From Cristatella mucedo (taxonomy: Eukaryota > Bryozoa > Phylactolaemata > Cristatellidae): a stretch of 62,000 bases of DNA. Location: the NCBI GenBank assembly GCA_009760855.2, contig WPIO01000003.1, forward strand, positions 5,582,501-5,644,500, in the 5' to 3' direction. The notes below the pieces were generated by a model, which worked only from the letters and a program-made list of their open reading frames with translations, made no database searches and was not told the origin of the DNA. This document shows, piece by piece, positions 10,516 to 19,168 of this stretch. Made by a program: the position numbers and the translations under genes. Every line of letters starts with the position of its first letter. Positions within the stretch are counted from its first letter, which is position 1.

Positions 10516-11043
10516 ATGTCAGCAACAGTTGAAGTAAGTGACCCCAGTCTTGCTACATCTGCAACTCTGCTGAAAGCATATGCTGACTATCTTGTAAAAT
10601 CTAGAATTACTGCTTATGATCAACAGACACTCGACTCAGATATCTCAATTATGACTGATGCATCTGTTAAAAAGTTTTATATTGATGAGTGTGACATTGA
10701 AGCACAAAAAGTAATCGCTTCTGGAATGGCAAGTGTAACAACTGACCTCGAGTCTACAGTTAGATCAAAAGTTGATACTCTTCTAGATACACCTGGAGAA
10801 ATCGCTGGATATACAACATGGATTGCTAGTCAGCTGCCAACACTCTCAACAGATATCTCAGGTGTGGATGGGATTAAGCCTGATATCTCTGGAATTATTA
10901 AGGATTAATGCTATGCAATTCTTCCAGATATCTCTGATGGAACTAGTGCTAGACAAAAGGCAACACTTGCTGCTCTTGCTGCTCCAGTTGCTCCAGATGT
11001 TGACCCAGCTGCTCTGGTTTCTGATACTACAACAACTTTATAA
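10516..11043 (+). pseudogene. Virion-type small protein with one in-frame stop, unknown
   Basis: A 175-codon frame with a single in-frame TAA at 10906; the same frame stays open after it and ends in a Pro/Ala-rich tail (PVAPDVDPAALVSDTTTTL). The body (TLLKAYADYLVKSRITAYDQ, then repeated ISGVDG/PDISGI stretches) is Ala-, Ser- and Thr-rich without Trp, like a structural or minor virion protein. It lies 15 nt upstream of the capsid gene. Family not recognised; a role in the particle is inferred from position and composition only. Confidence 0.5.
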
Positions 11044-11051
11044 TTTATTTA

Positions 11052-11061
11052 TATAGAAATG
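11052..11061 (+). promoter_or_regulatory. TATAGAA-ATG start motif (capsid gene)
   Basis: TATAGAA directly before the capsid ATG, inside TTTATATAGAAATG. Confidence 0.55.
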
Positions 11062-12223
11062 AATGTTGAAACTAGGAGCAAAGATTGTCTAACAGAAGCA
11101 CAAGGTCAACAGTTTACAAACATTACGATTTACTCGTATCCAACGGGGAGAATTGTTGAATTGAGTTTAAATCTATCTTCATATAATAGTCCTTCTGCCT
11201 CTGGAGTTAATATAACAGGTGCAACTAATTGCTCTAATATTGGTTTCATCTATAGAAGAAGCACTATTAAAAATCTTGTTGAAACTAGCAATGGAACATT
11301 TAGTATCGCTCTTCCACTATCAAGAACTTCTGGTGTTTGTGCGGACATGAATAAAATTCTTTATAATATTCCTTTTACACTTGAAATGACTCGTGTTGGT
11401 GGAAATGATTATGATGCTATTATGACTGGTGCAACAGGTGTTGCTGCAAACACTGTGAATGCTATTATGACAAGAAGTGTTGCCGCGGTTGCTGGTGAAG
11501 GTGTTTATACCAATTTTAAAATTGCAATGTCAAAAATGAGACTTGTTGTACCATGCATTACTCCGAAAGATAGTGTGCAAAGAGCTCTTGCTGATATCTC
11601 ATGTGAAAAATCTAAGCAAATAAGACTTAACTACAGAGTTAGATGGTATGAAAATACCACCATAAGCAGTCTTAATCAAGGATTTAAGTTTACTAAATCT
11701 ATCAGTTCAAAATACAATTGATACAGTCAGATGGCTTATTGTTGCAGCTCAAAATTATAATAAATATGGAAACTACACTGGAAATCCTTGCACCTACAAT
11801 CATTGCGATATCAAAAATGTTTCTGTGCTTGCTAATGGTTCTAAACAGTACCCTGCTGTTCTAAGGTCGAGTGAACCTAAAAAAGGAAAATGTGCTCCAG
11901 CATATATGAATTTCACAACATTCAGAAAACCATATCTTGGTCTTAATGAGATTGCAAGTCCTGTTGGTATAACCTATCCCGAGAGGCTGTCTCTATACTC
12001 TATTTATGTTATTGATCTGCAATACAATCATGAACCACTTAGAGTAACTTCTAGACTTGATGTAACTATTGAATTTAATTTTTCAATACCAAATGATGGT
12101 ACACAAATAATGATTCACTATTTGACTATCTGTGAGAACACCGCAGAGCTTACATCAAATGGTAATGGAGTAAACTTCACCTGCAACAAAGGTACGACTG
12201 CCTATGATGTAAGTGATATTTAA
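11059..12223 (+). pseudogene. Probable jelly-roll major capsid protein (frameshifted)
   Basis: Two frames, 11059-11721 and one open to 12223, with a frameshift near 11690; about 388 residues overall, shorter than the usual 500-600 of Polinton double-jelly-roll capsids. The sequence is beta-rich and Asn/Ser/Thr/Gly-rich. Blocks such as NYRVRWYENT, VRWLIVAAQNYNKYG, a following HC, RLSLYSIYVIDLQYNHEPL and RLDVTIEFNFSIPNDGTQ follow a pattern I recall from uncharacterised proteins that accompany PolB genes in arthropod and cnidarian genomes. Position in the middle of the element, its own start motif and length support a coat protein. Assignment to the double-jelly-roll fold is inference; a structure prediction would decide. 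Confidence 0.55.
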
Positions 12224-12241
12224 GAAATTTTAAACCAGAAA

Positions 12242-12248
12242 TATAGTG
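12242..12248 (+). promoter_or_regulatory. Decayed TATAG start motif
   Basis: TATAGTG, where TATAGATG or TATAGAATG would be expected, at the 5' end of the nuclease frame. The ATG appears mutated. Confidence 0.35.
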
Positions 12249-12650
12249 AATAAATTTGATTTTGTACAAGGTTCAGATGAGTGGAAAAAATCAATGTCTT
12301 TGAATATTGGAAGCTTGGAAGTTAACTCCGTGCTTGGAAATGACTTAGTGTTCGGAGATCAGACAGAAGTAGACATAGAATTAATTGCTAACAGAAAACT
12401 AAAAAAATAAATTGCTAATAATTCTAGTATGAGATTTCCGCCAATGTTGTTTGGTAAAGTATTTGAACCTATTGCTGCAAATTTTTTAGAAATGAAACTA
12501 AAAGTAAAACTTGATAATGCAAAAGATTGTTTTAGTAGTGATGGTGTATACAGATATTCTCTTGATGAAATAATAGACAGCAATACTCTAGTAGAAATAA
12601 AATGCTTATGGAGCAGAAATATTATTGATGATTCTATTATAAAACATTAA
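12246..12650 (+). pseudogene. YqaJ / alkaline-nuclease-like exonuclease (broken, truncated)
   Basis: One frame with an in-frame TAA at 12408 and no intact ATG at its 5' end. It starts with KFDFVQGSDEWKKS, close to the QGs.eW motif opening YqaJ/lambda-exonuclease proteins, then has MLFGKVFEPIAANF (conserved glutamate helix) and the active-site pair SSDGVYRY ... LVEIKCLWSR, the D ... ExK of PD-(D/E)xK nucleases. Such enzymes degrade DNA 5'-3' and support recombination in phages, herpesviruses and baculoviruses. The frame stops about 20 residues after ExK, whereas the family continues for 50-80 more, so the C-terminus is missing or lost in the AT-rich stretch that follows. Confidence 0.7.
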
Positions 12651-12744
12651 TACCTATAATTAATATAATTAATTTAATTAATAAAATTAATTAATTAATA
12701 TAATGAATTAATATAAACATTATACCTAAACATAATCACGCACA
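12651..12744. other. AT-only palindrome-rich spacer
   Basis: Almost purely A and T with repeated ATTAATTAAT units, including self-complementary AATTAATTAATT stretches. It separates the truncated nuclease from the next ORF and could be a decayed gene end, a promoter or an origin-like sequence. Confidence 0.4.
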
Positions 12745-13164
12745 ATGCTTACTTTGATTGCATGTTTTAAAAAACTAAGTGAATGCTTTTACACTGAGTT
12801 TGAGATTTTTGTTCCTGGGCTAAATTGTGAAGAACCACCATTAGATTATATAGCTGCTGGAAATGTAAGGATTCCTAATACTGAGTTAGATATGCCTGTT
12901 AGAGAACCTATTTTTATGCTGTTGCTTAAAGATGAAAAGTGTTTTGATTTTGAGTTTGATATTATAAGTAAGTATGGCAGATTAAACAATAAAAAAACAA
13001 AAGGGTATGGCATAAAGTATTATGTAAGAAGATGTTTGATCCAAGTGGTAGAAGAAGATGATTCTTTTAGATTTTCTAGAATAGTTTCTATTGTTAAAGA
13101 AGTTCTAGATAGATCGAAGATTTTAATTAATAACTATATAGATGAGTCAAAGACATTATTGTGA
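12745..13164 (+). CDS. Unknown 139-aa protein of the element
   Basis: The longest intact ORF in the element. It begins MLTLIACFKKLSECFYTEFE, contains GLNCEEPPLDYIAAGNVRIP and FMLLLKDEKCFDFEFDI, and ends with an amphipathic helix (IVSIVKEVLDRSKILINNYI). No signal peptide or clear membrane segment. I do not recognise the family. It lacks the TATAGA motif, so the true start may differ. Followed immediately by the fibre-like gene. Confidence 0.55.
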   Translation: MLTLIACFKKLSECFYTEFEIFVPGLNCEEPPLDYIAAGNVRIPNTELDMPVREPIFMLLLKDEKCFDFEFDIISKYGRLNNKKTKGYGIKYYVRRCLIQVVEEDDSFRFSRIVSIVKEVLDRSKILINNYIDESKTLL

Positions 13165-13169
13165 TTTGT

Positions 13170-13945
13170 GTGTAAGCAGAATAAATGGTTATATTATATC
13201 AGATCTTGATGCAAATGGAAATAGAATTATCAACATGAGTGACCCTGTTAGTGATGGTGATGCTGTAACAAAATCATATGCGGATGCAAATTAATTTTAT
13301 TGTAAATAGTAGTACTTCTATTAATATGCAAAATAGACCAGTTACAAACCTTGCTCCAGGGGTTAATCCAACAGATGCTGTCAATGTAAGTCAATTATCT
13401 AATTATGTTAAGAAATCTGGAGATACAATGACTGGAGATTTGAATATGAATAGTTTTGCTATTACTTCTAAATACTGGAATTCTAGTGTTACTACACCAA
13501 CAGTTCTTCCTGATGATTTTTGTGTTACCTATGGTGGATTAAAACGAGATGTGTTACTGAAGAATTCTCCTGCAACAACAAATTTAAATATGAATAATAA
13601 CTCTATAATCAATGTTGCTGAGCCTGTTAATTCTTCAGATGCTGCAACAAAATCCTATGTTGGCAGAACCGTTTAAAAAATAACAGAAGTTGTCCTTACA
13701 TTTAGTCCTAGAGCAATGAATTCTATTATTAATACTTCTACTGCGTACTCTTGGCAAAATAAAAACGCTCCTCCTATTATAATACTAAGTGCAATGGTCG
13801 GTTGGATTGTCAAACTGTATACAACTAAGACCTAGCAGCGATATGACAATAGTATCTGGAGATATACGCGCTAAAAATACTTCACCAACAGGAACAGATT
13901 TTAAGTATTATGCATACTTTACTAGAGTTCCGATAGAATAATATT
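13170..13945 (+). pseudogene. Fibre-like protein with phage-tail-fibre repeats (broken)
   Basis: At least three copies of a repeat of the form N.I.N(M/L/V)..PV...DA.TKSY are visible: GNRIINMSDPVSDGDAVTKS (from about 13220), NRPVTNLAPGVNPTDAVNVS (from about 13335), and NNSIINVAEPVNSSDAATKS (from about 13600). The middle part has YVKKSGDTMTGDLNMNS. These are strikingly like the shaft repeats and the GDTMTG module of bacteriophage tail fibres, which form trimeric beta-helical shafts and bind receptors. Frameshifts occur near 13290 and 13815, with a stop at 13674. Start uncertain. A receptor-binding fibre on the particle is the natural inference. Confidence 0.65.
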
Positions 13946-13989
13946 ATGTTGATAACCTAGGAAATATGAAAGTAAACCTATTAATTAGC

Positions 13990-14427
13990 TACATAAGTAC
14001 CTGAAAAGTACAAGTGAACTAATAAAGACAATTAGTTCTTTTAGTTTAGTTGCTTTTCTCTTACCTTTTACTAGCGGAAATAGTTTTGCGATATGCATTA
14101 TTGATTCGTGTTCTAAAGAATGGTGAATACAGAACAATTCAGAACACCTTTTTTAAAGTGCTTCTTTGCTAAGCAGTATATCTTTGTAGGTCTCTGTTTA
14201 GAATACTTATTCTTTGCATAATAACAATCTGCGCAAATAATTATCTTATTATTTCTTAAAATAATACAATCAAATTATGTTTCTGTACTATCCAGATCGC
14301 AGATATCGCAATTCATCTCATATTTTAACTTTGGCCTTCGTCTAACCTTTTTGCAAACTGGATGACCTGACTCTAAGTATTCAAGTTCACTAAACGATTT
14401 AGGACAGCTCTCACAAAATATTTCCAT
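13990..14427 (-). pseudogene. Minus-strand zinc-cluster protein (broken)
   Basis: Read leftwards from an ATG at 14427: MEIFCESCPKSFSELEYLES, then a Cys-containing basic stretch, then CDICDL before an in-frame stop at 14277. The frame continues with CADCYYAKNKYS and stops again at 14115; similar sequence continues in another frame to about 13990 (HIAKLFPLVKGKRKATKLK). Four CxxC or C..H groups suggest a small zinc-binding, probably nucleic-acid-binding protein. It is divergent from the integrase, with start codons only 10 bp apart. Too short for standard ORF cut-offs. No family named. Confidence 0.55.
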
Positions 14428-14439
14428 TTCTATAGAATG
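14425..14439. promoter_or_regulatory. Bidirectional start motif between divergent genes
   Basis: The 15 bp CATTTCTATAGAATG read rightwards is TATAGA-ATG of the integrase gene and read leftwards is TATAGAA-ATG of the zinc-cluster gene. Both share the central TATA at 14431-14434. The same motif abuts other starts in the element, so one near-palindrome seems to serve both strands. Confidence 0.6.
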
Positions 14440-15345
14440 TCATTTTTAACTCTAAATGAAAGAAAAAAGGAAGGGAAATGTAATCCAGATTTAGATATAA
14501 GCCAGATATTCAAACCAAGACCAAAAGTAATTCCAAAAGGTTTCTTTGATACTGTTGAACCAAATTAAAATCATCAAGCAGACACTTTGTATATGCCGAA
14601 TGATTCTGGATATAAATATGCTTTGAGTGTAATTGATGTTGCTAGCAGATATAAAGACTCAAGACCTCTTAAAACAAAGTCTTCAATAGAACTAACACAA
14701 GCCATAATAGATATTTATACAAAAAGCTTATTGAAGTGGCCAAAGAGGATAACAGTAGATCCTGGATCTGAGTTTAAAGGAGAGTTCGTTTAAGAAATGA
14801 AAAGACATGAAACGCAAGTTACAGAAGCTACTAGCAAAAAGAGTGTTGCACTTGTTGAAAGAGTGAATAGAACTGTAGCAGAAAGAGCCTTTATTGCACA
14901 ATATGAAAAGGAATTAGGAAACATTAATAATGGAGATTACACTAGAAATAAAGAATGGATTTATAATTTACCAACGATTATTGATTATCTAAATAACAGC
15001 GTTACAAGATCAATTGGTGAAGAACCTGCAAAGGCAATAAAAAAAAGAATCAGTAAAACTAAAAATACCAAAATATCATAGAAAAGTAGGAGAACAAGAA
15101 CAATTGTTAGAACTTGGAACAACTGTTAGATATTTACTAGAACCAAGTGAAGGAGAAGATGAAAAAAGAAGAAGAGCTACAGATCCTATATGAAGTTTGA
15201 CTAAACATAATATTGTTAGAATAATGGTATTGAAAAAACAACCAGTTAGATATTTCGTAAATGATGTTAAAAGAAGTTTTGTCAGAGAAGAACTACAAAT
15301 TATTAAACAAGAGGAGTGGTTGCTCTTTGTGAACGTTCTGCTATA
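14437..15345 (+). pseudogene. Retroviral-type DDE integrase of the element (broken)
   Basis: Starts MSFLTLNERKKEGKCNPDLD at 14437 and stays in one frame to 15081 apart from in-frame stops at 14566 and 14794. Core motifs: MPNDSGYKYALSVIDVASRY (first catalytic D), RITVDPGSEFKGEF (second D), and KSVALVERVNRTV (catalytic E), the DDE triad of the rve fold. After a frameshift near 15045 the C-terminal module continues: TTVRYLLEPSEGEDEKRRRA, a stop at 15192, then RSFVREELQII to about 15330, which matches the chromo/SH3-like C-terminus of Polinton integrases as I recall them. It would catalyse insertion of the element into host DNA. Confidence 0.85.
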
Positions 15346-15351
15346 ATATCG

Positions 15352-15870
15352 TCAAACTCTTCTTTTGTAACTACTTCATCAGATAAAGCATCTGTTATTT
15401 TTTAAATAAATTCTGTGTTAGAATAAGGAGTAAATCTTTTTCTTTTATCTATTTCAACTAAAACACCATCAACTGCCATTAGCATTGCTGCTAGTGCTGA
15501 AAAAGCAGAGACTGCATTAATAATAATAATAATAATAAATCCTATCTGATTTAACAGCCTCTTTTTGTATAGCGACAGAAGAGCCTTTACGGCTACCACC
15601 GCCGCTGGCATTGGCAATAAAGGATCGCCCACCGAAGGAATCGAACTCACAACTTAGGTCGTGAAAGCCTTACCTAGTGAGCTTAGTTATATCCGGATGT
15701 GTATGAATATGTGTTGTAGAAACTGTAACTCCTAAAGCTACTAGTATATTGACGATTTTAATTATATGTCTCACTCTGGTTAGCTGAGTTAGGCATGATC
15801 TAACTTTAATGTTATACTCAACTGTCTCATCATATCTTTGAAGAATAAATTTTTTTCTTAAATCTACCGT
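15352..15870 (-). pseudogene. Minus-strand protein of the right end, split by a SINE
   Basis: On the minus strand, sequence from about 15858 to 15684 (RYDETVEYNIKVRSCLTQL, then RVRHIIKIVNILVALGVTVS) is interrupted by a SINE-A copy and resumes from about 15520 (FSALAAMLMAVDGVLVEIDK, RKRFTPYSNTEFI, stop at 15403, then LSDEVVTKEEFDDIIAER). A hydrophobic, Ala-rich middle and a charged C-terminus recall a membrane-associated protein found next to PolB and integrase in arthropod elements of this type, named from memory only. Convergent with the integrase, which ends just to its left. Confidence 0.55.
15545..15683 (-). repeat. SINE-A copy inside the viral-like element
   Basis: Minus-strand SINE-A with a clean B box (rc of GGAATCGAACTC) and its 3' end followed by (TTA)n, seen on the plus strand as 15516-15538. 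It splits a minus-strand gene and so post-dates insertion of the element. Confidence 0.88.
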
Positions 15871-15942
15871 TTTCCTATAATTATTTAAATTTTATTTATT
15901 AGAATTGTTATTTTCTTTCAGATTATTATAATTATATTTAAG

Positions 15943-16080
15943 TTATTTTTTTAGAATACCATTACATTTGCGTATATGAGAGGAAAATGTTGCTTTCTGT
16001 AAATCAATATTAAAAGTATCTTCCTCAGTAAGTTCAAATCCTTCTGGAATATCAACAACTAAACTTGTTTTACCTGGCAT
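15943..16080 (-). CDS. Small minus-strand ORF, 45 aa
   Basis: Starts MPGKTSLVVDIPEGFELTEE and ends CNGILKK. The open frame extends a few codons upstream (KSKPILID). It is the rightmost coding signal of the element. Either a separate small protein or the N-terminus of the gene that follows at 15870-15352. Not recognised. Confidence 0.4.
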   Translation of the reverse strand: MPGKTSLVVDIPEGFELTEEDTFNIDLQKATFSSHIRKCNGILKK

Positions 16081-16195
16081 ATCGATTAAAATGGGTTTTG
16101 ATTTGAATTAATTAAAACTGTAAAACTAATATCAATAATTTCATTATTAATAATTAACCAAAAGTGAGTAGTCGCTAATTTATGTTTTCTAAATA

Positions 16196-17110
16196 TACTA
16201 ATACAGTCGCTGATGGGTTGGGTCGACCTACGTGTGATGGGCGGAGCCAACCGGTTGGGAGATTCTGAGTACCGCTCAGCTACTACTCTGAGGTACTTCT
16301 CCGGAGCGTGCGGTTTTTCTGGGCCGACGCTGGAGTAGGGTCAGGCTGGTTCGGGGGAGGGTAGACTGCATACCAGTAAAAAAGCATTGGCAGGGTTCGA
16401 ATTTTAACGGATGGCCCGGGTCGCGGATCGCGCTATCATAACACCGACGCAGATCATTCGTAGACTCAGATATCAAAAAAGCTTTTAATAAAATGGATCA
16501 GCTGTAAGAGGTATACTACCCCCCCCCCCCGGTACGGCTTCCTCAGCTTTCCTGCTCGATGAATTAAATAAAATTATAATTCCATGCTCCTAGTCAAATT
16601 TTGTGAAGAGCGCTGAAGATTTCGTACGCGCAGATTGCGTCAGGCCCCACTCCATAAGCATTGCGGAGCAATTGAAGCTCAGCAAGTTGGCCTTGTTTTT
16701 AAAATGAAAGCTTGCGGTGGGGCAGCGTGCTCGCGCCCCTAAAAATTTGCGGAATAAGCGCTCTACTAAGGTGTGTTTATGGGTCAAGCTCTCGGCAACC
16801 ACGAGAGCATAGGTATACAAACTACCTGAAAAAGGCGCGCACCACTGCCGTCAGCGGCCATGATCGACTGTAATCCTCCCACTACCGAGTTCATTGCGTT
16901 CGCAAGATTAGCGCATGATCAAGGGATAAATAATTAAATAATAACGTATTAAATTTTTTTGAGATTTTTTATGCATATTACAGGTGCATTGTTGCAATGT
17001 ATTTTGTTTCACCAGCCACGAGGAATCCGCTAGCTTCCGTTCTTCTGTGGCTTTGTCGGGCCTGTCGTGGTTTTTGTGACCGTGCGCTCGGTTCAGCTCG
17101 CCGTCTTGAG
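16196..17110. other. FKBP12 upstream region, no gene seen
   Basis: Base composition returns to host type. Contains a poly-C run (16520-16530) and short antisense ORFs I cannot support. The part just before 17111 is the likely promoter and 5' UTR of FKBP12; no TATA box obvious. Confidence 0.4.
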
Positions 17111-18972
17111 ATGGGTGTTACCAAGGAGGTGAAGCAACCCGGCGACGGTACGATACTTTCTCAAGCTAGTTAGATTTGCATAAGCCTCACTTAACATTGC
17201 TGATCGGAGTAGCTAGTGCTGACTCGTTATCAGTTTCTTCGTAACCTCGTAGCATCGCTTCCGACTGCTGCAGGTATTACCTTCCCTAAGTCCGGTCAGA
17301 CCGTCTCGGTGCACTACACAGGTAAGCTTGCCCGAATGGGAACTGCCGCTTGACCGCGAGTAAGAGTAAGCCGTACCCGAGAACATAATTTGCATCAGAT
17401 AATAGGTTATTTCCCGCCTTTTGTAACGAAGTTAGATGGTTACGATATGGCTCGCCTTTCGTGCTGCATCTTGTTGAGGAAGCAGATTTAAAAGAGCCTT
17501 TTTAAGAAAAGAAACTCAAACTTAGCAAGTCTGCTGCTGCTTGTGCACGTTAAGCACGAAGGCTGCCGTTGGTCATGAGGCCGGCCTTTTTACATTAATC
17601 ACTGCCGTGCATACCAAATCCTGTAGCCAGGCTATGCATGACATGCTGCATTCAGCGAATTTTCATTTCATCGTCGGCAGCCTTCTACAGGTTCAAAAAA
17701 CTAAGCCCCAGCAATCGTACAGCGTCAGCCTGCACGCCACAGGGTCGGTAAAGTTTGAGCTTTCGCCATTTCGTCTTTTGTGTCGGGAGGAGCACGTGAG
17801 TCGTCGAGCCTGAGGTAATAGGCACCCAATCCCAAATCAGCTTCCACAGACTGCCGCTGAGCAAGGTTTGAGTGCCAACTTCGGGTTTAACTGCTTGCGC
17901 TGGCTGTGGGCTGTAGCTAATGTTTGCACATGCCTTGATCATCATCTGCCAAGGCAGAAAGTGGGCACTCGTTGCCTCTCCGCTGGCTGCTCTGTGAGTC
18001 ACGCCTTAAGGCATGTGTTTCTGCTTTCTAAAGGCTATTTAGTTAAGTACGGCCAAGCAAAATGATTGAATTGAAGACGTTCGTCTCTGTGAACAAAAGT
18101 TGACCATGAAATGAGGGCCTTGGTTAGGAGGCCTTCGACATAGACTTATGATATTTCTGCATTCCCTATTCGTAAAATGAGGAATACGGTTTTCCTACAA
18201 TGACGAGTGTGTTGGATTGCGTGCGCTCATGCAAGCATGCATGACAAGTAGTCGGATGATTGAGTGTACATATGTACTTGCATGGGTATGTGCTTCTCTT
18301 TAGGTACTCTAACGAATGGAAAAATCTTTGATTCATCGCGGACAAGAGGCAAGCCTTTTGAATTCAAGATTGGACAAGGACAGGTGATCAGAGGTAGGTC
18401 TTGGAAATGAAGTAGCCACCTACAGCTTATCGGATGCATGTTTCGGGTGGTCATGCTGGTTTGTTGATCACTTAATGACATTTCCTAAATTCTGCAGAAA
18501 GCGGCTGCTGTGTGGACTCTGGTTGATTCGTGTGAGCACATGGTTTTCTTTCAGGTTGGGATGAAGGCGTGGCTCAGGTCAGATCACATGCGGTTGTGTA
18601 AGGCTTGTTGGAAATTGTCGCGACCCGAAGGCCTTCGGTTAGGGATTTTGGAGTTAGATGTAACTGGTATCACAAATCAAGTGCTGCTTTATCATTTACC
18701 GACGTAATGAAGCATACCCTGCATACTTTGTTTTCTTAATGCTTGCAGATGAGCAAAGGTGAAAAGTCAGTCCTCACCATAACTCCCGACTATGGATATG
18801 GAACCGAAGGAGCTGCTGGAGTATATCCTTTTTATGGCCTCAGCTATCTGAACCAAGCACTGCTTGCCAATGTTTTCCAAATATTTGTTGAATGACATCC
18901 TTAGCTATACATACTATTCCACCGAATGCCATCCTTATCTTTGAGGTGGAGCTACTCAGCATGAGAGGATAA
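17111..18972 (+). CDS. FKBP1A: FKBP12 peptidyl-prolyl cis-trans isomerase
   Basis: Six coding exons: 17111-17147, 17274-17321, 18304-18393, 18555-18577, 18749-18822 and 18915-18972, giving 330 nt and a 109-residue protein, against 108 in human FKBP12. Introns 1-4 are GT-AG; intron 5 is AT-AC (see 18823-18914). Seen: start [63 protein letters not shown], and the C-terminus [15 protein letters not shown]. The FK506-pocket residues Tyr (VHYTG), Asp (FDSS), Val-Ile (QVIRG), Trp (GWDEG), Tyr (DYGYG) and Phe (IFEVE) are all kept, so the enzyme should be active: proline isomerisation in the cytosol and binding of calcium-release channels and TGF-beta receptors in animals. No breaks. AATAAA lies 191 nt after the stop. 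Confidence 0.95.
18823..18914 (+). other. U12-type AT-AC intron in FKBP12
   Basis: This 92-nt intron begins ATATCCTTT, the exact U12 5' splice-site consensus. Near its end it has TCCTTAG at 18898-18904, close to the U12 branch consensus TCCTTAA, with the likely branch A (18903) 11 nt from the AC terminus. Joining ...GGA GT to T ATT CCA gives Gly-Val-Ile-Pro-Pro, the expected FKBP12 sequence. The only nearby GT (18821) paired with the only nearby AG (18903-18904) does not keep frame. Confidence 0.85.
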
Positions 18973-19162
18973 ATAGAAGAGATGGTGAATGGTCAACTTA
19001 GCCTCGGTGGTCTGCTGTCTGGTCTATTGGTTTATGCTTCAATGTGTGTTATAGCCATTGGTTCAAGCTGGCACCAAAATCGGCTCTACTGAGTTTCGAC
19101 GTCAGCTGTTGCTGCAGAATAACTTCATTTTGTCGCTCATACTGACGCTGAATCTTCATATC

Positions 19163-19168
19163 AATAAA
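19163..19168 (+). terminator. FKBP12 polyadenylation signal
   Basis: AATAAA on the plus strand, 191 nt after the FKBP12 stop; the first such hexamer downstream. Confidence 0.7.

Larger units (their letters stand above)
5430..16195. mobile_element. Polinton/Maverick-like endogenous element (decayed)
   Basis: About 10.8 kb of intronless, tightly packed, strongly AT-rich sequence in a more GC-balanced host background. Gene content defines it: protein-primed family B DNA polymerase, retroviral-type DDE integrase with a conserved C-terminal module, a probable jelly-roll capsid protein, a YqaJ-type nuclease, a fibre-like protein and several small ORFs. Polymerase plus integrase is the Polinton hallmark. 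No packaging ATPase (no GxxGxGKS/T seen) and no adenovirus-type cysteine protease were found. Terminal inverted repeats and a 6-bp target duplication were looked for at both edges without success, so the ends are approximate. All long genes carry stops or frameshifts and a SINE-A has inserted at 15545-15683, so the copy is old and inactive. Confidence 0.85.

Noticed and set aside
5430-16195. Terminal inverted repeats of the Polinton-like element
   Set aside because: I compared about 150 bp at both AT-rich edges in inverse orientation. Only short matches (such as AGAAAACA) appear, no better than chance in this composition.
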